From: Chitinophagales bacterium
GTDB lineage: Bacteria > Bacteroidota > Bacteroidia > Chitinophagales > Chitinophagaceae
NCBI GenBank assembly: GCA_015654595.1
Contig: JAATGQ010000126.1
Location: forward strand, 1-34,048
DNA length: 34,048 nucleotides
Direction of reading: 5' to 3'
The notes under the pieces were generated by a model, which saw only the letters and a list, made by a program, of their open reading frames with translations, was not told the origin of the DNA and made no database searches. The stretch's first letter is position 1; each line of letters opens with the position of its first letter. This document shows, piece after piece, positions 1-8,863 of the stretch. The translations under genes and the position numbers were made by a program.

Positions 1-265
1 CCCTCCTCCCTGCGCTGTCTGCCACAGGAAGCTCGTCTACGGCCCTATCCTGGCCAGTCTGCTGCAGCAATTGCCGATACGTGGCCTCTTTCCTCTCCGG
101 ATCTTCGACCGGACCGCCTTCTTCTGCCCGGAACGTCTTTTCCAGATGCAGCATCAAATCCTCTTCATGCGCAGCAAACTGATCGAGTATCCTCTTCCTC
201 TCCTCATCGGAGACAGCATCGCGCAAGGACTGTAATAATTCTTCTATTTCTTCTGTAGACAACAT
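1..265 (-). CDS. FecR-like anti-sigma factor, N-terminal part (partial)
   Basis: An open frame begins at an ATG at 265-263 on the minus strand and stays open to the window edge (88 codons). The protein starts MLSTEEIEELLQSL and is a charged, Leu/Glu/Arg-rich helical segment with no membrane span yet. Such an N-terminus, lying 186 nt from a divergently transcribed ECF sigma gene, fits the cytoplasmic sigma-binding part of a FecR-type anti-sigma factor; the membrane span and periplasmic FecR domain would lie outside the window. In Bacteroidota the anti-sigma gene usually follows its sigma gene in the same direction, so the head-to-head order here is less usual, and the two need not be partners. 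The family call rests on composition and context only. It could be another small helical regulatory protein. Confidence 0.5.
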   Translation of the reverse strand, partial: MLSTEEIEELLQSLRDAVSDEERKRILDQFAAHEEDLMLHLEKTFRAEEGGPVEDPERKEATYRQLLQQTGQDRAVDELPVADSAGRR

Positions 266-364
266 ACTTCTGCACTAAAATGTCAGGAAATAAAAATCCG
301 GTAATATCCGAAATGTTATCAAATTGTTAACTACCTTGGCCGTATTGTTTGGCCCTGGCCGGCA

Positions 365-380
365 CTTTTGTTTACAAAAG
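365..380. promoter_or_regulatory. Palindrome between divergent sigma and anti-sigma genes
   Basis: Perfect inverted repeat CTTTTGT-TT-ACAAAAG with 7-nt arms (365-371 and 374-380) and a 2-nt centre. It lies about 38 nt upstream of a -7-like element for the sigma gene and 100 nt upstream of the anti-sigma start. The short centre fits a dimeric protein operator better than an RNA hairpin. The binding protein is unknown. Confidence 0.35.
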
Positions 381-417
381 GATAATACCCCTAATACAGC
401 AGGGTGGAATAGAGTTC

Positions 418-425
418 TATTTTTG
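418..425 (+). promoter_or_regulatory. Bacteroidota -7 element (TAnnTTTG) for the ECF sigma gene
   Basis: TATTTTTG is an exact match to the TAnnTTTG element used by the primary sigma factor of Bacteroidota. It lies 26 nt before the GTG start at 452, giving a short leader. No clear TTTG -33 element is seen at the expected distance, so the promoter call is only moderate. Confidence 0.35.
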
Positions 426-451
426 CAACCTTAAAAATCATAAGGCCTGAA

Positions 452-1012
452 GTGGAGAAAATTGTTTTTATAGATAACGGAACTTTACTTAACGGTCTCA
501 AGGCTGGTAAGGAAGAGGCCTTCCGTTATGTATTTGACAAGTACTACGCTGTTGTCAGAAGAAATATCCTCAAACTGGTCGCTGACGAATGCGCAGCCGA
601 AGACCTGCTGCAGGAATGCTTTGTCACGCTATGGGAAAAGCGGAATGAGCTTTCCGATGCGGTCGACCTTGGCGGATGGCTGTTCACTACCAGCTATTAT
701 AAATCGATGTCCCACTTACGCAACAGCGTTAAACTTCCTGTCATAAACCGGGACTCCTTTCCCGAAAATGTCGGCATCGATACAGCAGATCAGCAAGAGG
801 AAGCGCACCAGGCTTATACCCACCGGATGAGCCTTTTAAATAAAGCCATACAGGCTTTACCCGCACAAAGACAAAAAGCGCTGGTCCTGTGCAAGCTGCA
901 AGGCGAATCCTACGAAAATGTGGCCCGGGAAATGAACCTCTCGGAAGGAACCATCCGCCAGTATATCAAGCTTTCAGTGGCTTCGCTGAAAAACTCCCTC
1001 AATAGTAAGTAA
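452..1012 (+). CDS. RNA polymerase ECF sigma factor (sigma-70 family, FecI-like)
   Basis: A 186-aa protein of normal ECF length. Region 2 covers about residues 20-85 and includes AAEDLLQECFVTLWEKR, the conserved helix that contacts core polymerase and the -10 element. Region 4 covers about residues 128-180, with QRQKALVLCKLQGESYENVA followed by a helix-turn-helix (EMNLSEGTIRQYI) that reads the -35 element. Regions 1.1 and 3 are absent, as usual for group 4 sigma factors. The start is GTG at 452; no upstream in-frame ATG exists and no Shine-Dalgarno site is seen. The divergent FecR-like gene at 265-1 suggests control by an envelope anti-sigma factor. The targets are not known. The secreted T9SS protein that follows 170 nt downstream is one candidate but need not be in the regulon. 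Confidence 0.9.
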   Translation: MEKIVFIDNGTLLNGLKAGKEEAFRYVFDKYYAVVRRNILKLVADECAAEDLLQECFVTLWEKRNELSDAVDLGGWLFTTSYYKSMSHLRNSVKLPVINRDSFPENVGIDTADQQEEAHQAYTHRMSLLNKAIQALPAQRQKALVLCKLQGESYENVAREMNLSEGTIRQYIKLSVASLKNSLNSK

Positions 1013-1056
1013 CCCTTTTCTACTCGAAAAAAATCTCCCTAGGCTGCCGGAGTTGT

Positions 1057-1099
1057 GCCTCCTTTGAGGAGGCAATAAGCCCTCCGCGCTAACCGGAGG
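1057..1099 (+). terminator. Tandem GC-rich hairpins after the sigma gene
   Basis: Two adjacent inverted repeats: GCCTCC-TTTGA-GGAGGC (1057-1073) and CCTCCG(1081-1086)/CGGAGG(1094-1099). No U-run follows either, so intrinsic termination is uncertain. They may act as a transcript end or barrier between the sigma gene and the next gene. The two arms also share the CCTCC/GGAGG core, so they could pair alternatively. Confidence 0.3.
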
Positions 1100-1182
1100 A
1101 GAAGGATAAGCGTATTCACTTAGGCCATAGTTTTATGGCATTAATGTTGCACATATAGGGCAGCTGAAAATCCGTTATCCTT

Positions 1183-3480
1183 ATGAAACCCTTTTTACTT
1201 CCTGTTGCAGGCATATTAAAAAATGCTTCCTCCGCTGTCATTCTTTTACTCCTGGCGCTTAGTCTAAAAGCGCAGACAGTGGACTATGGTAAGAGTTATC
1301 TCAATGTAACAAAGGGCGCTGGCGGCGGCACGATCGAACCGGGAGACACCCTGGAGATCAGAGCAACTTTTGTTGTGAAGACAGGAACGGCGAAAAACTG
1401 TTCCTTTATCGATACCATCCCTGCAAATACCACCTTTCTTCCCGGCACCATCCGCGTATTGACGGATGAAGGAGTGATCTATCAGCAATTGACCGATGCC
1501 GCAGACGGTGACGGCGGTACGTTCAACGGAACCAGCGTGTTGATCAATATGGGTACCGGCGCCACCGCCTCTTCCGGGGGTACGCTCACCAGCAGCGGCA
1601 AACCTTCTTTGTATTATAATTCCTGTATCGTCATAGCAGCCTACAGAGTCGTCGTCAACCCTTCTGTAGCCTATGAGACCCGGCTGCAGCTGGGATCGGG
1701 CGTACTGTCGTATACGACCTCCAGCGGGGTTATTACCCCGGTGCCTTTCCCGATCGATTCGGCGATCGTCCATCCCAATCAAGGGCTTTGCAGCAATGTA
1801 CAAGGCGCAAACGCTTTGCTGGAAGAATCGGGAGGCAGTTTTGGTTCGGGGAATGCAAAAGACAGAAGCGCTTCTATCACTGTTCCTGCAACGTATAGCT
1901 TTGTAACGTTCAGCAGTACCGCCGGTATGCCGGATGACTACTATTATGGGGTCTCCAACAATACCAGTGGCGGCCCTACCGTAGCAACAGGCTATTCTGC
2001 TGTCAATACCTGGCCCTATCCTGACAACTCCAACCCTTCTCACCGCATCTTTGGCTCCTGGGATATCATCGGGGATCATACGGGCGCCAGCAATCCCGCA
2101 CTGGGTAATCCCGCTACTGACGACAATGCCGGGCAGAGCGGAGGCTATATGCTGGTCATCAATTCCAGCTACAGGACCAATATTACGTTTATCGATACGG
2201 TTAAGAATCTATGTCCCCTGACGGATTATACTTATTCTGCCTGGTTCAGAAACCTCTGTCATAATTGTGGATGCGATTCCAACGGTAATGCATGGAGTGA
2301 CCCCGGATACCATCCCCAGGCGCCGGGGGATTCCACCGGCATCCACCCCAATCTGACCTTTAGCGTGAACGGACTGGACTATTATACGACAGGAGAGATT
2401 CACTATACCGGAACATGGGTACAGAAAGGTTTTGTCTATCATACCGGCCCCGGACAAACCTCGATGGTCGTCATGCTCCGCAACAATGCACCCGGCGGCG
2501 GCGGAAACGACTGGGCCCTCGATGATATTTCAGTCTCCTCCTGCTCTCCAAGCGTGTCCATTACAGACGCCAATGCCATCGAATGCCAGGGCACTATGGA
2601 TACGGTCAGCTTTCTTGTCAGCTCGACCTCCAATACCTATACGGCCTACCAACTGCAAAAGAGCGTAGACGGCGGAGTCACCTGGACATCGCCGGGAACT
2701 GATACGACAGGGCTTCCGGACAACGGCATAGCCGTGCCTATGTTGAATACTGCCGATAATCAGTTTGAATATACGATCAGCAGGAATTATGGTCTCAATA
2801 CGATCGACACTTCGATCGAGTACAGACTGATCGTCAGTGATGGCTCATCCAACCTGAGTAATCCGGGTTGTTCTTTTACCGGGTCCCAGGTCAAGACCAT
2901 CAAGGCGGTAAATTGTATGATCGTACTCCCGGTATCGATCCTGTCTTTTAGGGGAAAAGTAGAAAACGGCCTGGCCAGTCTTCAATGGATAACGACCAAT
3001 GAAACGGGCCAGGAAATTTACACTGTCGAACGCAGTACCGACGGCATCCATTTTACGACGGCGGGTATTGTCCAGGCCGCCTTGCCGGCTAATACGGGAA
3101 TTCCATATCATTTTACAGATCCCGTGGCAGTCAATGGACAGACCTGCTACCGCATACGACTGTCGGCAGCGAATTATTACAAGTACAGCAACCAGATCAT
3201 ACTCAGTAACGACAATACAAGTTATGCGATCACCTCTATTGTCAATCCGTTTACCGACAATATCTCCTTCGGTCTTGCGACTTCCGCTGACGGCATCGCT
3301 ACCATTACCCTGATGGATAATGTTGGCAGAATCGTCAGCAGACAAAATCAGCCGGTACAAAAGGGGGATTCCCAAATGGTTCTTTCGGGTCTTGGAAATC
3401 TGCCGGCGGGCGTCTATTCGCTCCTGGTGCAATATGGAGACCGGCAGCTCAGCAAGAGGATGTTGAAGCTGACGCGTTAA
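1183..3480 (+). CDS. Secreted multidomain protein with T9SS type A C-terminal sorting domain
   Basis: A 765-aa protein. Residues 1-31 form a Sec signal peptide (basic start, hydrophobic VILLLLALSL, cleavage near LKAQ). About 33-190 is a beta-rich repeat-like domain (GDTLEIRATFVV, FIDTIPANTTF) resembling DUF11-type surface modules. About 255-455 looks like a jelly-roll, ending in RNNAPGGGGNDWALDDI, a motif common in Bacteroidota surface proteins, and it holds a small cysteine cluster (NLCHNCGCDSNG). About 580-685 is the fibronectin-like segment (LPVSILSFRGK, YTVERSTDG) that typically precedes the export tag. Residues 685-765 are the T9SS type A domain (NPFTDNISF, LPAGVYSLLVQYG, a basic end). 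The protein should cross the outer membrane by T9SS and be released or attached to the surface. The function is unknown: no catalytic motif is seen, so adhesion or glycan binding is more likely than catalysis. Confidence 0.85.
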   Translation: MKPFLLPVAGILKNASSAVILLLLALSLKAQTVDYGKSYLNVTKGAGGGTIEPGDTLEIRATFVVKTGTAKNCSFIDTIPANTTFLPGTIRVLTDEGVIYQQLTDAADGDGGTFNGTSVLINMGTGATASSGGTLTSSGKPSLYYNSCIVIAAYRVVVNPSVAYETRLQLGSGVLSYTTSSGVITPVPFPIDSAIVHPNQGLCSNVQGANALLEESGGSFGSGNAKDRSASITVPATYSFVTFSSTAGMPDDYYYGVSNNTSGGPTVATGYSAVNTWPYPDNSNPSHRIFGSWDIIGDHTGASNPALGNPATDDNAGQSGGYMLVINSSYRTNITFIDTVKNLCPLTDYTYSAWFRNLCHNCGCDSNGNAWSDPGYHPQAPGDSTGIHPNLTFSVNGLDYYTTGEIHYTGTWVQKGFVYHTGPGQTSMVVMLRNNAPGGGGNDWALDDISVSSCSPSVSITDANAIECQGTMDTVSFLVSSTSNTYTAYQLQKSVDGGVTWTSPGTDTTGLPDNGIAVPMLNTADNQFEYTISRNYGLNTIDTSIEYRLIVSDGSSNLSNPGCSFTGSQVKTIKAVNCMIVLPVSILSFRGKVENGLASLQWITTNETGQEIYTVERSTDGIHFTTAGIVQAALPANTGIPYHFTDPVAVNGQTCYRIRLSAANYYKYSNQIILSNDNTSYAITSIVNPFTDNISFGLATSADGIATITLMDNVGRIVSRQNQPVQKGDSQMVLSGLGNLPAGVYSLLVQYGDRQLSKRMLKLTR

Positions 3481-3661
3481 TGGACGCTCAATACGGGAGG
3501 TTGTATCCAGTTTGTCTGGCTTTTTGCGATGATATGGGCGATGAACATGGGTCGATCCCTCTAAAAAAGACCGATCCGACGGTCCGATGCGGATTTATTA
3601 GGCCAAAATGAGGTTGGGCCCGAGTTTTGTGTCTACATAGCTGCACTTAAAAATCAGCTAT

Positions 3662-6600
3662 ATGGTTACGGCTATAAGACGCATCTCTCTGCGAATTTTG
3701 AAATGGACCGGGATTGTCATCGGGAGTCTCCTCTTGCTGTTATTCCTTTTGCCCTATATTTTTCCCAACTTCGTGTCGTCAAAGATCAGGCAATGGGCAA
3801 AGCACAGTATCCGGACGGAATTTGTCTTTTCAAAGGCGCGGCTATCCTTTTTCCGGCATTTCCCAAGCCTTACGCTTACGCTGTATGATGTCCATCTGAA
3901 AGGGTCGAATCCCTACCCCGACGAGGAGCTGGTCGACGCCGCCGAGATCTCGCTTGGCGTCAACCTCAGCACCATCTTCTCAGAAGTGAACATTGACAAG
4001 ATCTACCTGACAAACGCCTTTATCAATGTACAGGCGGATGCTGCCGGTCATCCGAATTATGATATTTATATCAGTAAGAAAAGCAAATCTTCAACAGAAC
4101 CGCCGGATTCCACCGGAGCCTCGCTCAAACTTCAGAATATCATCATCGAAAATAGTAATGTGGTGTATAATGACCGGTCCATCCCTATGCTTATCGACGC
4201 CAGGGGCTTTAATTACCAGGGAAACGGTGATCTCAGTAAGGATATCTTTGACCTGAATACGCACATGCAGATCGACAGCCTCGATTTTACTTATGCGGGT
4301 GTGCCCTATTTCGATTCCAAAAAGTTTAAGGCCGATCTCGTAACAAGCATCAATACAAATTCGCTGGCCTTTCTGTTCCAACAAAACGACCTGAAGATAA
4401 ACGAGCTTCCGGTTGAGTTTACGGGCAAGCTGGCCTTTATGAAAGACGGCTATGACATGGATTTTAAACTCAAGTCGAAGAGCTCGGACCTGCGTGACCT
4501 GTTTACCGCCCTGCCGCCCAATATGCTTGGCTGGCTTAGCGAAACGGAAATAAAAGGCTCCGGCGATATCGACGCCTCTCTCACCGGGAAATATATTGCG
4601 TCTACCAACACGATGCCCGATATCGTTTTCAACATGAAGGTTCGCAATGGCTATATTTCGAATAAGAAGGCTCCTGTACCCGTCAGTAATCTGTTCCTGA
4701 ACTTCCAGTCTCGTTTGCCTGGTCTGAACACCGACAGTCTGCGCGTAGACGTCGATTCGCTGTCCTTTAATGTCGACAAGGGCTACTTCAATGCTGTCGT
4801 CAGGAGCAAAGGGCTGGCCACTCCCTGGATATCCGCAAGGGTCCGGTCTTCGCTCGACCTGGCAGCGCTGGACAACGCTTTTGGCGTTTCGAACGTCGAT
4901 CTTAAAGGAAAATTCGATTGCCAGCTGGATGCAGAAGGGCTATATGCTACCCGCGTGGTCCGCACGAAAACACTCCGAAAGACAACCGTTGACACGGTCA
5001 TCTCGAGCATCCCGCACTTTGCGTTTATCAGCTCGCTGAAAGATGGCTATTTAAAATATGCTTCCAAACCAGAAGCGGTAAAAAACATCAACTTCTCGCT
5101 GAACGCTTCTTGTGCCGACGCAGATTACCAACACCTTAAAATTTCGCTCGATACGCTGAACGCCAATGTACTCAGCAGCTATATCCATGGCTATTTTCAC
5201 CTGGCCAATGCGGCTACGTTTCCGGTCGATGCCAGCCTGGAAACGGTCTTTCATCTGTCGGATATCGACAAAGTATACCCGTTGGAAAAGGACAGCATGA
5301 CGGTAGCCGGCGATCTGGCGGTGCATATCCGTACAAAAGGGAATTATATGCCGGCCAATCATCAGTTCCCCGTCACCCGTGCAAATTTGCAACTCACAAA
5401 CGGCCGTATCAAAACAAAATATTACCCGCGTCCGCTGGAAGATATCCAGGTAAACGCGACAGTCACCAATACCGATGGATCGATAAAAGATATGAATGTT
5501 TCCGTTACGCCGTTCGCGTTTCAGTTCGAAGGCGAACCTTTTACCGTAAAAGCAAACCTCAAGGACTTTGACAACCTGCTCTATGATATCCAGTCACGCG
5601 GAACGCTCAACGTCGGTAAGATCAGCAAGGTGTTTGGGCTAAAAGACTACCAGGTCACGGGTTCGATCGCGACCAACCTGTCTCTTCGAGGCCGGGAAAG
5701 CGATGCGACCAGCGGGCACTATGAACGGTTGTCTAACGAGGGGACGATGAAGATGGAGGAGCTGAGGGTATCCTCGGAGCTTTTTCCATTGCCCTTCTAT
5801 ATCCATACCGGTCTGTTCCGTTTCAACCAGGATAAAATGTGGTTTGATACGTTTAAGGCGACCTATGGTAAAACGAATTTCACGCTCGATGGCTGGCTTA
5901 CCGATGTTATCGGGTATATGACAAAAAAGGGAGAACCGCTTCATGGGAGTTTTAACCTGAATAGCGAGGATGTGGTGGTAGATCAATTGATGGCTTTTGC
6001 CGGGAAGACAAAGACTGTTGACAGCACTAAGACAGGTAGTCATACCGTCACCGTCACAAAACCACAGGTGGGACATGATTCAACGGGCGTGATCATTGTA
6101 CCGGATAATCTTGCAGTCGCCTTTCATGCCAATATCGGCAAGATCCACTATGATGGGCTTGAGGTAGACAATTTCAACGGCGGCGTAAGCATCAACGACG
6201 GCGTCGTCCGTCTCGACACTACCAGGTTTGTGCTGGTTGGCGCACAGATCGAAATGAATGCGTCCTACGAAAGTCTTTCGCCGCATAGCGCGACATTCAC
6301 CTATCATCTTAATACAAAAGACTTTGACGTGCATCGTGCTTATACTGAAGTAAAACTCTTCCACGATCTGGCCAGTTCCGCGGGAAATGCGCAGGGTGTC
6401 ATTTCTTTGGATTATAGCCTTGCCGGAGATCTGGATGCCAATATGCATCCTATCTACTCGTCGCTGAAAGGCAGTGGAACGATCGTGGTTAGCAAGGTGA
6501 AGGTAAAAGGGATGAAGCTTTTTGGAGCGGTCAGTAAGGAGAGCAACCGCGATGTCAATGACCCGGACCTGGCGGGTGTTCATCTGAAGTCCAGCATTGC

Positions 6601-6853
6601 CGACAATATCATCACGATCCAGCGGACGCGGATGAAGGTTTCGATCTTCCGGCTGCGGGTGGAGGGCCAGACGAGTTTTGACGGGCGGTTGAACCTGCAC
6701 GTAAGAGTTGGTCTACCGCCGTTTGGGATCATTGGGATACCCGTCACAGTAATAGGCACCGAAGAAAAGCCGGAGGTGAAGATCCGCCGCAGCAGGACGG
6801 GGGATATCCTGACCGATACGGACAAATCCGAGGCAGCCGCAAAAGACGACTAG
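3662..6853 (+). CDS. AsmA-like family protein (envelope, inner-membrane anchored)
   Basis: A 1063-aa protein. One N-terminal membrane span at about residues 15-35 (GIVIGSLLLLLFLLPYIF) is followed by the AsmA signature region, with a basic stretch and then FFRHFPSLTLTLYDVHLKG and AEISLGVNLSTIF. The rest is a long beta-rich periplasmic body with repeated short strands, and the C-terminal part (about 930-1045, GTIVVSKVKVKGMKLFG, then LHVRVGLPPFGIIGIPVTV) matches the conserved AsmA end. AsmA/TamB-like proteins form long grooved beta structures and are implicated in moving or ordering lipids between membranes. Length and layout are normal for the Bacteroidota members. It stands alone, with 181 nt upstream and a convergent neighbour downstream. 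The exact lipid role cannot be told from sequence. Confidence 0.85.
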   Translation: MVTAIRRISLRILKWTGIVIGSLLLLLFLLPYIFPNFVSSKIRQWAKHSIRTEFVFSKARLSFFRHFPSLTLTLYDVHLKGSNPYPDEELVDAAEISLGVNLSTIFSEVNIDKIYLTNAFINVQADAAGHPNYDIYISKKSKSSTEPPDSTGASLKLQNIIIENSNVVYNDRSIPMLIDARGFNYQGNGDLSKDIFDLNTHMQIDSLDFTYAGVPYFDSKKFKADLVTSINTNSLAFLFQQNDLKINELPVEFTGKLAFMKDGYDMDFKLKSKSSDLRDLFTALPPNMLGWLSETEIKGSGDIDASLTGKYIASTNTMPDIVFNMKVRNGYISNKKAPVPVSNLFLNFQSRLPGLNTDSLRVDVDSLSFNVDKGYFNAVVRSKGLATPWISARVRSSLDLAALDNAFGVSNVDLKGKFDCQLDAEGLYATRVVRTKTLRKTTVDTVISSIPHFAFISSLKDGYLKYASKPEAVKNINFSLNASCADADYQHLKISLDTLNANVLSSYIHGYFHLANAATFPVDASLETVFHLSDIDKVYPLEKDSMTVAGDLAVHIRTKGNYMPANHQFPVTRANLQLTNGRIKTKYYPRPLEDIQVNATVTNTDGSIKDMNVSVTPFAFQFEGEPFTVKANLKDFDNLLYDIQSRGTLNVGKISKVFGLKDYQVTGSIATNLSLRGRESDATSGHYERLSNEGTMKMEELRVSSELFPLPFYIHTGLFRFNQDKMWFDTFKATYGKTNFTLDGWLTDVIGYMTKKGEPLHGSFNLNSEDVVVDQLMAFAGKTKTVDSTKTGSHTVTVTKPQVGHDSTGVIIVPDNLAVAFHANIGKIHYDGLEVDNFNGGVSINDGVVRLDTTRFVLVGAQIEMNASYESLSPHSATFTYHLNTKDFDVHRAYTEVKLFHDLASSAGNAQGVISLDYSLAGDLDANMHPIYSSLKGSGTIVVSKVKVKGMKLFGAVSKESNRDVNDPDLAGVHLKSSIADNIITIQRTRMKVSIFRLRVEGQTSFDGRLNLHVRVGLPPFGIIGIPVTVIGTEEKPEVKIRRSRTGDILTDTDKSEAAAKDD

Positions 6854-6980
6854 CCTATATCAGCGGGACACCACCGGCTTCGCCGATGATCATATTTGTT
6901 TCCTCTACGATCATGGTGGCGATGATTATATCTCTGGCATATTGGGTGGACAAAAATCGGGCAGCTGCATACGTCAGCCC

Positions 6981-7676
6981 TCAATTCCCGAGCGCCCGGA
7001 GAAAGGACTCCTTGTAATTGTCGCCGATCGGGATAACGTGCTCGCCGATGAGGATGCGGTTTCGTTCAACAGAGTCGATCTTGTCGATGGCGATGATATA
7101 AGATTTGTGAACGCGGCAAAATCGGATATGGGATAGCCTCTCTTCGATATGGCCCAGGTTCTGAAGGCTAAGGGTTTTCCCCTTTGCCGTTACGATGGCG
7201 ATATAGTTTTGCCGCGCTTCGATAAAGAGTATCTCATCCATGGGAATGCGAAGGATACGATAGTCTGACTTGACGAAAAGGGAGTCGCCGGACTCAACCG
7301 ATGCCGGCGTTTGAGGCTGCGGAGACATACGCTGCCTGGCTTTTTCCACAGCCTGGCAAAACCGATCGAAGGCGATGGGTTTTAACAAGTAATCGATCAC
7401 GTCATAGGTGTAGCCTTCGAGCGCATGCTCGGCATAAGCGGTGGTGAGGATCACCTTGCCCTGCTCTCCTTTCAGATTCATGAATTGGAGGCCCGTCAAT
7501 TCGGGCATCTGTATATCGAGAAAAATGAGATCGACAATATTCGTACGCAGATATTCCAGGGCGTCCAAGGGATTGCGGGTGCTATAGAGGAGCTCCAGGC
7601 CGGAGATTTTCCGGATATAATCCGCCAGCAAGTCAATGGCCAAAGGTTTATCATCTACCACCATGCACTTTATCAT
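6981..7676 (-). CDS. LytTR-family response regulator
   Basis: A 231-aa protein with an N-terminal receiver domain (about 1-120) and a C-terminal LytTR DNA-binding domain (about 130-228). Receiver residues: acidic pair D8/D9 (VVDDKP), phospho-acceptor D54 in IFLDIQMP, and the conserved Thr and Lys positions (LTTAY; LLKPI). The LytTR part contains ILFIEARQNYIAIV and HIRFCRVHKSYIIA, typical of the family. The ATG at 7676 lies 3 nt after the stop of the sensor kinase, so the pair is translated from one transcript. LytTR regulators usually bind paired short direct repeats upstream of a few targets. The target is unknown; the nearest candidate is the divergent gene at 8864. Confidence 0.93.
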   Translation of the reverse strand: MIKCMVVDDKPLAIDLLADYIRKISGLELLYSTRNPLDALEYLRTNIVDLIFLDIQMPELTGLQFMNLKGEQGKVILTTAYAEHALEGYTYDVIDYLLKPIAFDRFCQAVEKARQRMSPQPQTPASVESGDSLFVKSDYRILRIPMDEILFIEARQNYIAIVTAKGKTLSLQNLGHIEERLSHIRFCRVHKSYIIAIDKIDSVERNRILIGEHVIPIGDNYKESFLRALGN

Positions 7677-7679
7677 GCG

Positions 7680-8723
7680 TCATTTGTTTAATTGTATATT
7701 GACGGAGCAATGAAATAGCCCTTTGTCTTCCGTTACAGTAAAGACATGCCTCCTGGGATAAAGCAGCTCGAGCCGGCGCTGTACGTTCTGTAAGCCTATG
7801 CCTCCCATCTGATCTTTTTGCTGCTGCCTGACCGCGTTGACCGCATCGAGTTTGAAATGACCGTTCTCTATGCAAAGACGCAAATGGGCCGGACTCGCCG
7901 GATCATCCAGCACGCCATGCTTGACCATATTTTCGGCGAAGGGGATAAGCAACAGCGGCGCTATTTGCACACCGGCTACGTCTCCTTCCACGGAATAGTC
8001 CAGGTACAATTGCTGTTTGGCGCCCAGGCGCTGCAGGTCCAGGTAATCCCGAAGATAGTCAAGTTCTTTTTGCAAGGGCGCTTTGTCGGGCGTCCCTTCA
8101 TAGAGGGTATATCTCAGGATGCCGGAAAGTTTGAGCAGGGCTTCAGGTGCCTCGTCGCTTTTCTGATAGGTCAGCGCATAGATATCGTTGATGGTGTTGA
8201 ACAAAAAATGGGGATTCAGCTGAGACTTTAGAAAGGCCAGCTCTGCCTGCACCCGCTCCTGATTAATACGGACGGTATGCATCCATATGGAGAGTAGCAA
8301 GCCCAGGATCATGTATTGATCCGAGACCAGGATACAGTTATAACAATACCAGGTAATGGGCGGCGTATGACCAAAGTAGTTGTCGAAATGCAGCAATGGT
8401 TTTAGAAGATGATATTCTACCAGGTAACGGGTCGTCACGGTGGCCGTTAAGGTCAGCAATAAGCCGATCGATGCCCGTCCATATCTTAAATGGGGTATAA
8501 GGAATGGACCTATCCAGGCATAGGCGGTATAGAAAGCCACGATGAATATAGTCTGGTAGCAGGTGGAAGAGACAAGGACAAACCAGAAGGGGGATAGCCC
8601 TGATAGCCGCTGTGCGTTCGCCACGTATTCGTTGTGAATAGGGATATCATTCCATATTTTACTGGTCAGCACCAGGGCCCAGACCAGGATGTGCAGTAAA
8701 GGTATAATCCAGCGGCGTTTCAT
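7680..8723 (-). CDS. LytS-type sensor histidine kinase
   Basis: A 347-aa protein. The N-terminal ~150 residues hold about four hydrophobic spans (IPLLHILVWALVLT, PFWFVLVSSTCY..., IGLLLTLTATVT, MILGLLLSIWMH). The His_kinase domain follows with the phospho-acceptor in LNPHFLFNTIND (H172), then the ATPase region with an N-box at PFAENMVKHG (about 261-270) and a glycine-rich box GGIGLQNVQRRLELLYP (from 307). No extracytoplasmic sensor domain is visible, so the signal is probably sensed in or near the membrane. This short layout is the standard partner of LytTR regulators in Bacteroidota. It is the first gene of the two-gene operon. Confidence 0.92.
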   Translation of the reverse strand: MKRRWIIPLLHILVWALVLTSKIWNDIPIHNEYVANAQRLSGLSPFWFVLVSSTCYQTIFIVAFYTAYAWIGPFLIPHLRYGRASIGLLLTLTATVTTRYLVEYHLLKPLLHFDNYFGHTPPITWYCYNCILVSDQYMILGLLLSIWMHTVRINQERVQAELAFLKSQLNPHFLFNTINDIYALTYQKSDEAPEALLKLSGILRYTLYEGTPDKAPLQKELDYLRDYLDLQRLGAKQQLYLDYSVEGDVAGVQIAPLLLIPFAENMVKHGVLDDPASPAHLRLCIENGHFKLDAVNAVRQQQKDQMGGIGLQNVQRRLELLYPRRHVFTVTEDKGLFHCSVNIQLNK

Positions 8724-8777
8724 ACCAACAATATACGGGGTTCCGTCCTCCGGGAAGAGGGTTTATACAGGAAACTC

Positions 8778-8799
8778 CGAATTTCAAGTATGAAATTCG
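8778..8799. promoter_or_regulatory. Perfect palindrome between divergent kinase and DUF4932 genes
   Basis: CGAATTTCA-AGTA-TGAAATTCG: 9-nt arms (8778-8786, 8791-8799) around a 4-nt centre, inside the 140-nt divergent intergenic region. It is 55 nt from the kinase start and 65 nt from the DUF4932 start, a position suited to controlling both. Dyad symmetry is not the usual direct-repeat form of a LytTR site, so another regulator may bind, or it may fold as RNA. Confidence 0.45.
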
Positions 8800-8863
8800 C
8801 CATTACAGCAATCGTACAGGGCAAAACAGGGGTCGGAATCTTAGTTTTATAAAAAGTCACGTC

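Noticed and set aside
1264..2079. Long antisense open frame of 271 codons inside the T9SS protein gene
   Set aside because: The opposite frame shows signal peptide, domains and sorting tag; this one is Arg/Ile/Gly-rich with no domain and is a shadow.
6855..6914. Minus-strand 19-codon frame (MIVEETNMIIGEAGG...) between the AsmA gene and the response regulator, with a protein-like extension upstream in frame
   Set aside because: It is very short, has no start signal and no known family. It lies just past the regulator stop and could be a chance frame or the remnant of a lost gene end.
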